Shown here piece by piece: positions 51,734-59,759 of a stretch of 64,000 nt of DNA (the stretch's first letter is position 1; every line of letters starts with the position of its first letter). Below the pieces are notes generated by a model. That model made no database searches, was not told the DNA's origin, and saw only the letters and a list, made by a program, of their open reading frames with translations. The position numbers were made by a program, and so were the translations under genes. Source of the stretch: Marinobacter sp. ATCH36 (GTDB taxonomy: Bacteria > Pseudomonadota > Gammaproteobacteria > Pseudomonadales > Oleiphilaceae); the NCBI RefSeq assembly GCF_023555055.1, contig NZ_JAMJPL010000001.1, forward strand, positions 1,488,001 through 1,552,000. The letters run 5' to 3'.

Positions 51734-53080
51734 ATGGCAAACACCGGCCAGATCGCTCATTCCTCTACCGTCACGGGCTTCGACCGCCTGCAGGGCGTCT
51801 GGCGGTCACGGGGCTATGGCAAGGTGCTGCTGATCGACGGTGATGAATACACCATCTTTGAAGAAACGGCCCTCAGTTGCCTGAAACTCCACGCCGGATC
51901 ACTCGACGAGCTCGACCACAGTTACGAGAACCTTGAAGTATCTCCCAATCAGCAGGCGTTTAGCGCCCGCCGGGCTACAGGGGTAACGCGCATTGGCTTT
52001 CGTCGTCTTAAATCGCTGCCCGCAACAGCGGCGGAGGCCCGGGCCCGTGACAAGGATGATCCGGACTATAACTTCGAGGTTTTCTGGCACACCTTTGCTG
52101 AACATTACGCACTGTTTGCGCTCAAGGGTGTGGACTGGCACGAGATGTACCAACGATTTCGCCCCAGGATCACGTCGGGAAGCGACCCGGAGCTGCTGTA
52201 CGCCACGCTGGCCGCCATGCTGCGCCCGCTGAGGGATGGCCATGTGCACCTCCACACTCCCTGGGGGCACTACAGCGCAGGTGCGCTGCCGGCACTCTAC
52301 AAACGACTTGATGTCGAACTGGAGGACGCTGGGGAACACCGGGAAACTACCAGCTACCTGGGCGAGCTCAGGGACTGGTTGCGCGAAGTGATCCACGAGA
52401 ATTATCTCGGCGGCCGGGTTCGTCACGGTGCCAATCACCTGGTGGAATGGGGGCGGCTGAATGAGACCACCGGTTACCTGAATATACGTGCCATGGCAGG
52501 TCAAAGTGGGAAAGTGGGACATCCGGCGAATGACCTGGCCGCCACTCACGTCGTGATGCAACAGGTGCTGTCTGAACTGGGCGGCCTGCCCAACCTGGCT
52601 GTGGATATAAGAGGCAACGGTGGCGGCTACGACGGCGTAGCCCTTTGCTTTGCCTCCTATCTGATGGATCGTAAACGCCTGGCTTTTACCAAGTCTGCCC
52701 GACACGGGGGAGGCTTCACGGGCCAACAGGCGGTGTGTGTCACTCCCGCGCCCCATGACACCTACGGCGGCAACCTCTTCGTATTGACCAGCGAGCTCAC
52801 AGCCAGCGCGGCGGAAATCTTCGTCCTGGCGCTACTTCAGCACCCACACCTGACGCTGATTGGTGAACCTACTCTGGGTATCCTGTCTGATACCCTCGAA
52901 CGTCACCTGCCCAACGGCTGGCATATGACCCTGTCGAACGAGGTTTACCGAGCGTTTGACGGTGAGACCTACGAAGATGTCGGTATCCCGCCGCACATTC
53001 GCCTACCTTTTCTTGGCCGTGTGGGCAGGGAATCGGGCAGGGATCCCATGCTTGACCGTGTGCTGAAGTTGGCACGCTGA
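51734..53080 (+). CDS. S41-family peptidase
   Basis: A 448-residue protein of the C-terminal-processing peptidase type. The N-terminal region (FDRLQGVWRSRGYGKVLLIDG) is a small beta domain with no signal peptide. The core has NFEVFWHTFAEHYALFALKG (tricorn-like S41B start), YLNIRAMAGQ, LAVDIRGNGGGYDG and VLTSELTASAAEIFVLALLQ with the catalytic Ser. No PDZ domain is visible. The S41B layout fits tricorn-like or CtpA-related proteases of unknown substrate. I prefer ATG 51734 to 51710. It is upstream of the HDAC-family gene by 129 bp. Confidence 0.82.
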   Translation: MANTGQIAHSSTVTGFDRLQGVWRSRGYGKVLLIDGDEYTIFEETALSCLKLHAGSLDELDHSYENLEVSPNQQAFSARRATGVTRIGFRRLKSLPATAAEARARDKDDPDYNFEVFWHTFAEHYALFALKGVDWHEMYQRFRPRITSGSDPELLYATLAAMLRPLRDGHVHLHTPWGHYSAGALPALYKRLDVELEDAGEHRETTSYLGELRDWLREVIHENYLGGRVRHGANHLVEWGRLNETTGYLNIRAMAGQSGKVGHPANDLAATHVVMQQVLSELGGLPNLAVDIRGNGGGYDGVALCFASYLMDRKRLAFTKSARHGGGFTGQQAVCVTPAPHDTYGGNLFVLTSELTASAAEIFVLALLQHPHLTLIGEPTLGILSDTLERHLPNGWHMTLSNEVYRAFDGETYEDVGIPPHIRLPFLGRVGRESGRDPMLDRVLKLAR

Positions 53081-53209
53081 TACAGTCAACCCTGACGCAG
53101 CCAGAAGCAGATCTGGTCGGCATGGGCTATATTGATATGGCACGAAGCCCTGAACAACCGGCCCTGAGCCGGTACTTCATAAGATGCTCAAGGCAATAAG
53201 GAGGCCAGA

Positions 53210-54310
53210 GTGCTGGGCGATCGAACGGTGAATGTCTTTTATGATGATGTCATGCTGGGCCACGATCCCCAGGTGGATCTGCCTTTCGTTCCCAGCCGTG
53301 TGGAAAAACGCGTCAGACATATTCTGCAGGGTCTGGATTTCAAATGGAGCTATCCGGAACACCCGGGGCGACTGTCCGCGATTATGGAGTACCTGGAGCG
53401 CCACCCTGTTCCCGGTGTCCAGTTCAAGGTGGGGAGTGCTGCTACCTATAATCAGCTCGCCCGGGTACATACCACCTCCTACCTGGATCACTTTCTTTCA
53501 CTGTTCGGCAAAAGTGCCTGGGTGGACTCGGATACCACCGCGGTCTCACCCGACAGTGTCAACGCTGCCCTGGCTGCTGCCGGAAACGCTATTGCGGCTG
53601 TGGAGAGCGTGGTTAACGGCGAGTGCCAGAGTGCGTTCGCGCTGGTGCGTCCTCCTGGTCATCACGCTGAGCCGGTCAGGGCAAGGGGCTTTTGCCTGCT
53701 GAATAACGTTGCCGTGGCCGCCGCCCATGCCCAGGCAAAACTGGGTTGTGAACGGGTACTGATCGTCGATTGGGATGCCCACCACGGTAATGGAACCCAG
53801 GATATTTTCTGGGCCGACCCGGATGTGCTCTTCTTCGATACCCATTGTGCCGCGCCTTTTTACCCCGGTTCTGGAGATCTGGAGGAAGTGGGCGCCGGAT
53901 TCGGCGAGGGCTACACCATCAATGTCCCGCTCCCGGAGTCAGCCGGCGACATTGCCTTTGAAAAAGTGTACCGTGAAATATTGGTGCCGGCTGCCGCACA
54001 CTTCAAGCCAGACCTGATTCTCGTCTCTGCGGGTTTCGATCCCCACCGCAATGACATGGCTATGAACCTGACCTACGACGGTTTCAGGGTCATCACCCGC
54101 ATCATCCAGGATATCGCCGACCAGCACTGTAAGGGCAGGCTCGCGCTGGTACTGGAAGGCGGCTACAACCTGACTTCCCTCTCACAAGGCGTCCATGCCG
54201 TGCTGGAGGTGCTTGCCGGCGGAGAGGTGCCGGAGTTGCTGGAAACGGGTGTAAAGGAAGCCAACGAGGCCGCAGAATTCCACCGTTCCGCATTCAGCGA
54301 TGATGACTGA
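53210..54310 (+). CDS. Histone deacetylase-family protein (class II-like)
   Basis: A 366-residue zinc amidohydrolase of the HDAC/AcuC/AphA fold. HPGRLSAI near residue 48, RPPGHHAEPVRARGFCLLNN with the His-His charge relay, VDWDAHHGNGTQDIFW with zinc Asp and His, and SAGFDPHRNDMA with the second zinc Asp are all in place, as is LEGGYNL. Bacterial members deacetylate polyamines, acetoin or proteins. The GTG start follows GGAGG. An aae-type efflux operon follows at 54379. Confidence 0.9.
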   Translation: MLGDRTVNVFYDDVMLGHDPQVDLPFVPSRVEKRVRHILQGLDFKWSYPEHPGRLSAIMEYLERHPVPGVQFKVGSAATYNQLARVHTTSYLDHFLSLFGKSAWVDSDTTAVSPDSVNAALAAAGNAIAAVESVVNGECQSAFALVRPPGHHAEPVRARGFCLLNNVAVAAAHAQAKLGCERVLIVDWDAHHGNGTQDIFWADPDVLFFDTHCAAPFYPGSGDLEEVGAGFGEGYTINVPLPESAGDIAFEKVYREILVPAAAHFKPDLILVSAGFDPHRNDMAMNLTYDGFRVITRIIQDIADQHCKGRLALVLEGGYNLTSLSQGVHAVLEVLAGGEVPELLETGVKEANEAAEFHRSAFSDDD

Positions 54311-54378
54311 AAGGGATTTTTATCAGCCGAATTGAACCATGATTGTCCACCACGTCATCACACAACGATAAGGGATGC

Positions 54379-54579
54379 ATGCTTCACGAAGTCGGTTTTG
54401 GCGGTATGCTGTTCAGTCCATTATTGGTGCTTGTGCCGATGGCGTTTGTTCTGAGCGCTTTCACCCGGCTGGCGCTGCATCGTCTGGATCTGCGCCGCTA
54501 CATCTGGAAAGAAGCATGGTTCGATGTCGCCGCGTTTGTGTGCTACCTGGCAATAATTGTGTATCTGTTCGGGGACTAG
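54379..54579 (+). CDS. DUF1656 (AaeX-like) small membrane protein
   Basis: A 66-residue inner-membrane protein with two helices. HEVGFGGMLFSPLLVLVP and the ending KEAWFDVAAFVCYLAIIVYL fit DUF1656/AaeX, the small partner of AaeAB-type efflux. AAGGG precedes ATG 54379. It is 9 bp from the HlyD-like gene. Confidence 0.88.
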   Translation: MLHEVGFGGMLFSPLLVLVPMAFVLSAFTRLALHRLDLRRYIWKEAWFDVAAFVCYLAIIVYLFGD

Positions 54580-54588
54580 GGAAGGCTC

Positions 54589-55449
54589 ATGGGAAAGCTA
54601 CTGCGTGTTGGTATTACCTTGCTGGTGGTTGTGATCGCGGTTGTTGCCGGTAGCTGGGTCTGGAACCATTACCTGTATTCGCCCTGGACACGCGACGGAA
54701 GGATACGGGCAGATGTCATCACGATTGCGCCAGATGTTTCAGGCTGGGTGATGCAGGTGAGCGTGAAGAACAACCAGGCTGTAAACCAGGGAGATCCGCT
54801 GTTTACCATTGACGATACGCGTTATCAGGCAGTGCTTGCGAAAGCCAGGGCGAAAGTTGCAGAAAAACACAGTGCTCTGGAGCTGGCCAGCCATAGCTAC
54901 CAGAGCCTAAAAGGGATCTCTGACACCCGGGCCATCAATGAGGAAGACCTGGAAACCTACCGCATTAATAGGGAGTCTGCCAGGGCCAGTCACGAACTAG
55001 CCATGGCTGAACTGGAGATGGCGCGTATTGATCTGGAGCGTACACAGGTGGTGGCGCCAGCAGACGGCACTATCAATAACCTCCATTTGCGCCAGGGCAA
55101 TTATGTCAATAAAGGGACGGCCGTGTTGTCTCAGGTGAAAGCCGATTCGTTTTATGTTACCGGGTACTTTGAAGAGACCAAGCTGCAGTTGGTTCAGGCG
55201 GGGCAGCCCGCCCGGATGACACTGATGGGTGGCGACCGCAAGTTGACTGGCACGGTTGTCAGCATTGCCCGGGGGGTTGCCGATATCAACACCAGCAGCA
55301 ATGACCAGATGCTTCCCCAGGTGCAACAGGCATTCAACTGGGTGCGGCTGGCCCAGCGGATTCCGGTGGATATCGCGCTGGACCCGGTGCCGGAGGATAT
55401 TCATCTGAGTGCCGGGATGACGGTTTCGATTTACCTGGACTCTGAGTAG
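54589..55449 (+). CDS. HlyD-family membrane fusion protein (AaeA-like)
   Basis: A 286-residue periplasmic adaptor anchored by one N-terminal helix (about 6-26). RDGRIRADVITIAPDVSGWV and APADGTINNLHLRQGNYVNKG are the two halves of the lipoyl domain, separated by a helical hairpin (LAKARAKVAEKHSALELASH). It links the FUSC-type pump to an outer-membrane channel encoded elsewhere. GGGAAGG precedes the ATG. Confidence 0.9.
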   Translation: MGKLLRVGITLLVVVIAVVAGSWVWNHYLYSPWTRDGRIRADVITIAPDVSGWVMQVSVKNNQAVNQGDPLFTIDDTRYQAVLAKARAKVAEKHSALELASHSYQSLKGISDTRAINEEDLETYRINRESARASHELAMAELEMARIDLERTQVVAPADGTINNLHLRQGNYVNKGTAVLSQVKADSFYVTGYFEETKLQLVQAGQPARMTLMGGDRKLTGTVVSIARGVADINTSSNDQMLPQVQQAFNWVRLAQRIPVDIALDPVPEDIHLSAGMTVSIYLDSE

Positions 55450-55462
55450 CGGGCTGGCGGAT

Positions 55463-57556
55463 ATGTCCCTCCATCCACTAGCGGTGCAACTCCTGACGCC
55501 CAACCGATACGCCGTAATCTTCGCCATTAAAGGTTTGGTCGCCATGGCGTTGGCGCTGTTCGTGTCGATGGCCCTGCAACTGGACCGTCCCTATTGGGCG
55601 ATGGTTGCGGCGATTTTCTTGCAGATCCGCCCGGAAAGCGGACTGGTGATCGAGAAAGCGCTTTGCCTGATCGTGGGTTCGGCGGTCGGCGGCGGCTTTG
55701 GCATTCTGGTGCTTGCGTTCCTGACGGCGTATCCCCTTCTCGCACTGGGCTTGTTAACTCTGTGGATCGGCCTGAATTCCGCAGCCTCCTCCATGGTGCA
55801 CAACCTCAACTATATCTACGCTTTCGCGATGGCGGGAATGACGGCCGGGCTGGTGGTCATTCTGGTGATGGCGGATGCCAGCACAACAAACAGTCAGGCG
55901 GTTTTTGCCATTGCCCAGGCCCGGATCAGCGAGATCGCTACCGGCGCAGTGTGCGCCATGCTGGTCAGCCAGTTGTTATGGCCGATAACCGTAAAAGAAG
56001 GCCTGCGTGTGAATGCCCGGAACGTGATCAATAAAACGTTGGCCTATCTCACGCTGGAGCTGGAGCCAGGAAGTTCCCACGAACAGCGCCATCAGCACGC
56101 GGATGAGATTCTCGAAACCCTGGTGGCGCTCAATGACGATTCCAGTGCTGCTGCCTACGAAGGCCCGGAAGGCTCCGGCCGGAGCAGGGCAGCCAATTTG
56201 TTGTGCAATAAGGTGATGTCATTGCTGGCGGTTACCCAGATTATGGGGCGCTTCCAGAGAAATCATGGTGACCTGGTGTCACCCGCGTTCAGTGAGGTGT
56301 TGAGCCAGATGCGGCAATACTTCAGCGAAATCGCACAAGCAGACAGCTATCAGGAAGGTTACCTGCTTGCCCATGTCCTGCGCAGATCCTTGCTGGAACG
56401 GCGGGCCGGGTTCAGGAATGAGTCCGCGATCGTGACGCGCTTGACCGGGACGGCACTGGAGCTGGTGAGTGATCTGGTGGTGGTATTGCGGGCCTATAAC
56501 GCGCTGGAAAGCCGTGACCGGACGTTGCTCAAGACGCCCATGCTGGAAACCCATCGGGACCCATTAATCGGGCTGATCAACGGGTTTCGCACGGCTGTAA
56601 TATTTGTAATCGGAGCGATCATCTGGATCCAGACGTCAAGCTCGGCGGCCCTGATGATCATGATCATGCCTGTGGTGTTTTCCGTGATGTTTGCCCGTTT
56701 CTCGCTGGCTGAGCTGACGCTGATTCTGCGTCGGGTGCTGATTGGTGCCACGGTGGCTATTCCCGTCGCCCTGATCTTTGGGCTGGGCTTGTTATCCCGT
56801 GCCAGTGGCAATTTCGAACTCCTGATTATGGTTCTCGCCGGCCCCTATTTCTTCGGCTTGCTTGCCCTTGCCAATCGTCCCACGCTGCCTTACGGGCTTG
56901 GCTTCTGTATTCCGTTCACCATTATCACTCAGCCCAGCAACAGCATGACGTTCAATGCCGAAAGCGCGGTGAATATTGCGCTGGGCCTGTTTGTGGGACT
57001 CAGTATTCTCTATTGGGTCTTCAAACTCATTACCCCGCCCGACAGCCGGTTTATGCAGCGCCGCCTGCTGAGATCAACGGCCCGTGATCTGACCGCAATC
57101 GACAATCACGAAAATCCGGAAAACTGGTTCAACGGTCGTATGGGGGAGCGCCTGTTGCGACTGGCCAATTATGACCAGAGTTCCGGGAGCCGCGATCGTT
57201 ATATGACAGACCTGGGGTTCACCGGGCTTAATCTCGGGCACGTGTCCATTCGCCTGCGCAAGTTGATTCAGGACCATCGCAGTCCCGCGGTTGATTTGCT
57301 TTTGAGGGAGTGGCAGCGGACCCTGGCCGAAACCTACCTGTCAAGCGCCAAGGGTGCAGTGAATCCGGCATTCCGGAAGGTGAGCGCCAGGCTGCTTGAG
57401 GCGATTCATGCCCAAAGGGAGCCGGATCAGAAAACAATTATCGTCGAAGGCATGTTTGAGCGGCTGGCACTGACAATGGAGCGAACCGCCAGAACAGTGG
57501 CTGAGGCGACAGATCAGCCGACGTTACCCTCTGCCGTGCCTGAATCGCTGGTTTGA
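55463..57556 (+). CDS. FUSC-family efflux permease (AaeB-like)
   Basis: A 697-residue inner-membrane protein with the AaeB/FUSC layout: a first set of about five or six helices (residues 20-170), a helical cytoplasmic part (about 180-365), a second set of helices (370-525), then a C-terminal soluble region. FSMALQLDRPYWAMVAAIFL-like LQLDRPYWAMVAAIFLQIRP is the family opening. It pairs with AaeA and AaeX to export aromatic acids, as in E. coli p-hydroxybenzoate efflux. No AaeR-type regulator is adjacent. A 13-bp inverted repeat spans its stop codon. Confidence 0.9.
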   Translation: MSLHPLAVQLLTPNRYAVIFAIKGLVAMALALFVSMALQLDRPYWAMVAAIFLQIRPESGLVIEKALCLIVGSAVGGGFGILVLAFLTAYPLLALGLLTLWIGLNSAASSMVHNLNYIYAFAMAGMTAGLVVILVMADASTTNSQAVFAIAQARISEIATGAVCAMLVSQLLWPITVKEGLRVNARNVINKTLAYLTLELEPGSSHEQRHQHADEILETLVALNDDSSAAAYEGPEGSGRSRAANLLCNKVMSLLAVTQIMGRFQRNHGDLVSPAFSEVLSQMRQYFSEIAQADSYQEGYLLAHVLRRSLLERRAGFRNESAIVTRLTGTALELVSDLVVVLRAYNALESRDRTLLKTPMLETHRDPLIGLINGFRTAVIFVIGAIIWIQTSSSAALMIMIMPVVFSVMFARFSLAELTLILRRVLIGATVAIPVALIFGLGLLSRASGNFELLIMVLAGPYFFGLLALANRPTLPYGLGFCIPFTIITQPSNSMTFNAESAVNIALGLFVGLSILYWVFKLITPPDSRFMQRRLLRSTARDLTAIDNHENPENWFNGRMGERLLRLANYDQSSGSRDRYMTDLGFTGLNLGHVSIRLRKLIQDHRSPAVDLLLREWQRTLAETYLSSAKGAVNPAFRKVSARLLEAIHAQREPDQKTIIVEGMFERLALTMERTARTVAEATDQPTLPSAVPESLV

Positions 57557-57583
57557 GGCATACAGAAAACTCTGTATGCCTCA
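57554..57583. terminator. Perfect inverted repeat at the aaeB-like stop codon
   Basis: TGAGGCATACAGA, loop AAAC, TCTGTATGCCTCA. The stem includes the stop codon. It has no T-run on either side, so its use as a terminator is uncertain, but it lies between convergent genes. Confidence 0.5.
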
Positions 57584-57621
57584 GGCCAGCGACGGTTAAC
57601 AAGGGAAGCCAGCCTCCGGGT

Positions 57622-59424
57622 TCAGGAGAGATGATGAACGCCCTCCAGGCCATAGACCGGTGTGTCGAGCCCCTCTTTCCGGGCTTTTAGCTGAAGTGCC
57701 AGGTAGAGCGAGTAGTGACGTGACTGGTGCAGATTGCCACCGTGGAACCAGAGTGCTTCCTGGTGAGTGGGTTTCCACATATTCCTCAGTTCGCCTTCCC
57801 AGGGGCCGGGATCTTTTGTGGTGTCCGAGCCCATGCCCCAGCATTTGCCAACTTTGTCGGCAACTTCCTGGGAGATAATCCGGGCGGCCCAGCCATTCAT
57901 GGAGCCAAAACCGGTAGCGTAGACGATCAGGTCTGCCGGCAGCTCCGTGCCATCGGTCAGGGTTACAGATTTGGGATTAACCCGTTCGATGCTGACGCCG
58001 CTTTTGAGCTTGATCTCACCCTGGGCAACAAGTTCGGATGCACCGACGTCAATGTAGTATCCAGAGCCGCGGCGCAGGTATTTCATGAACAGGCCAGAGC
58101 CATCGTCACCGAAGTCCAGCATGAATCCGGCCCTCTTCAGGCGCTGGTAAAAGTCTGCATCCTGTTCGGCAACCTGCTCATAAACCGGTATGTGCATGTC
58201 CGGCATGATTTTGAACGGAACCGATGCAAAGGTGAGATCGGCTTTCTCGGTAGTCATGCCATTCTGTACGGCTTCTTCGGAATAGAGCGGGCCGAGCACC
58301 AGATCCATAAGTGTGTCGGATTTCACGATGTGAGTGGACGAGCGCTGAACCATGGTGACGTCGGCGTCGTTCTCCCAGAGTGCCGCGCATATGTCGTGGG
58401 CAGAGTTGTTGGCGCCAAGCACAACACATTTCTTGCCCTTATAGGCTGCGCCGCCGGGATGCTTGCTTGAGTGGTGCTGCTCACCCTCGAAGCTGTCCAT
58501 TCCCGGAATGTCGGGGATATTGGGGATACCTGACATCCCCGTCGCCAGAACCAGCTGCTTGGGGTGCAGGGTGACTTTCTCGCCTTCCCGAACCACGTCG
58601 ACGACCCATTCCTTGCTGGCTTCGTCATAGCGAGCGCCGGTGCATTCCGTGGAGCCCCAGTAGTTGAGCTCCATGATTTTGGTGTACATCTCCAGCCAGT
58701 CCCCGAGCTTGTCCTTCGGTGTGAAAACAGGCCAGTGCTCCGGAAATGGCAGGTAAGGCATGTGGTCGTACCAGACCGGGTCATGCAGGCAAAGTGATTT
58801 GTAGCGGTTGCGCCAGGAATCACCCGCCTTCGGGTTGCGTTCGATAACGATGGTTGGCACATCCAGTTGCCGCAGTCGAGCTGCCAGGCCGATGCCGCCC
58901 TGTCCACCACCAATAATTACGCAGTAGGGCTGGCGGCTGTAGCCCAGCTCCCGTTCTTCCTCCTGCTTTGCCTCAAACCAGGTCTGTCGTGATTTGGTCG
59001 CGCCGTGTTGAGCGCCCTTTGGACGCAGAAATTTTCGTTTCTCCGGGAATTCTTTCAGTTCCTGCATGGTGGTCAGTAATGTCCAGGCAGCGCCGTCGCG
59101 CAGGCGAACATGGCCTTTGCCAAGCGCGTCTTTGGTCTCGAATGTTATCCAGGCTTCGGTAACGCCATCCTGCTCGGTGGCCTCTTCCGCAACCTTCCAG
59201 TTACTGGGGCGGGTATTGCCGACCGTTTGTTCCAGCATGTCACGGATGCCATCGCGACCTTCCACTGTCTTGATGTTCCAGGTCATGGTGACGAGATCTC
59301 GCCAAAAACCGTCTGCCTCGAATAGCTCAGCGGCCCGGCCGGGATCGCTTGATTGCAGGGTTTCGTTGAACCCGTCGAGCCATTGCTGGACTCGTTGGGT
59401 GGAAGTGCTTTGTGTTTCGCTCAT
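57622..59424 (-). CDS. Flavin-containing monooxygenase with N-terminal SnoaL/NTF2-like domain
   Basis: A 600-residue FAD/NAD(P)-dependent monooxygenase. Residues 1-145 look like an NTF2/SnoaL-type cup (FNETLQSSDPGRAAELFEAD). The FAD site is VIIGGGQGGIGLAARLRQL, the FMO signature is FEGEQHHSSKHPGG (FxGxxxHSxxY-like), and the NADPH site is VVLGANNSAHDICAALW. Such enzymes add oxygen to ketones, sulfur, amines or alkanes. I prefer ATG 59424 with CGGAG upstream. A -24/-12 sigma-54 promoter and two operators lie upstream, with a divergent AcoR-like activator, so it is a substrate-induced catabolic gene. Confidence 0.87.
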   Translation of the reverse strand: MSETQSTSTQRVQQWLDGFNETLQSSDPGRAAELFEADGFWRDLVTMTWNIKTVEGRDGIRDMLEQTVGNTRPSNWKVAEEATEQDGVTEAWITFETKDALGKGHVRLRDGAAWTLLTTMQELKEFPEKRKFLRPKGAQHGATKSRQTWFEAKQEEERELGYSRQPYCVIIGGGQGGIGLAARLRQLDVPTIVIERNPKAGDSWRNRYKSLCLHDPVWYDHMPYLPFPEHWPVFTPKDKLGDWLEMYTKIMELNYWGSTECTGARYDEASKEWVVDVVREGEKVTLHPKQLVLATGMSGIPNIPDIPGMDSFEGEQHHSSKHPGGAAYKGKKCVVLGANNSAHDICAALWENDADVTMVQRSSTHIVKSDTLMDLVLGPLYSEEAVQNGMTTEKADLTFASVPFKIMPDMHIPVYEQVAEQDADFYQRLKRAGFMLDFGDDGSGLFMKYLRRGSGYYIDVGASELVAQGEIKLKSGVSIERVNPKSVTLTDGTELPADLIVYATGFGSMNGWAARIISQEVADKVGKCWGMGSDTTKDPGPWEGELRNMWKPTHQEALWFHGGNLHQSRHYSLYLALQLKARKEGLDTPVYGLEGVHHLS

Positions 59425-59508
59425 TACGATTCTCCGGATTTGCATTGTTGTTGTTGGCTGGGTGCTATTGGCGCCCAGTGCAGAAATGAATCCTTCCGTC
59501 GAGACTGA

Positions 59509-59523
59509 GCAGATGGTGTGCCA
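59509..59523 (-). promoter_or_regulatory. Sigma-54 promoter of the monooxygenase gene
   Basis: On the minus strand it reads TGGCACACCATCTGC, a GG-N10-GC match to TGGCAC-N5-TTGC with one T-to-C change. Transcription should start near 59497, about 70 bases before the ATG at 59424. Confidence 0.8.
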
Positions 59524-59632
59524 GCTTTGCTTTCGGGATCTTCCGGGCTCCTAAAGTACTGAATACAAGCGCAATACCTGGTCTTCCGGTGGGTCATGGA
59601 CAGCGAGGGGACGGATCCGGATCAGGTTTTTT

Positions 59633-59650
59633 GCGTTACACCTGTAATGC
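59633..59650. promoter_or_regulatory. Upstream activator site 1
   Basis: GCGTTACACCTGTAATGC, an 18-base near-palindrome. It lies about 145 bases upstream of the predicted sigma-54 start, a usual place for an enhancer. Confidence 0.72.
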
Positions 59651-59664
59651 TTTGGGTGGTATGC

Positions 59665-59682
59665 GCGTGACAGGTGTAATGC
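59665..59682. promoter_or_regulatory. Upstream activator site 2
   Basis: GCGTGACAGGTGTAATGC, aligned with site 1 at 15 of 18 bases. Its start is 32 bases from that of site 1, three helix turns, so two activator oligomer units would face the same side. Confidence 0.72.
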
Positions 59683-59759
59683 CCGATCGGGCACTAAAGA
59701 AGGATGTTGATATCGGCTTGTGAGGTATATGCTATCTGGGCGATGCAGCAGTATCTCTC

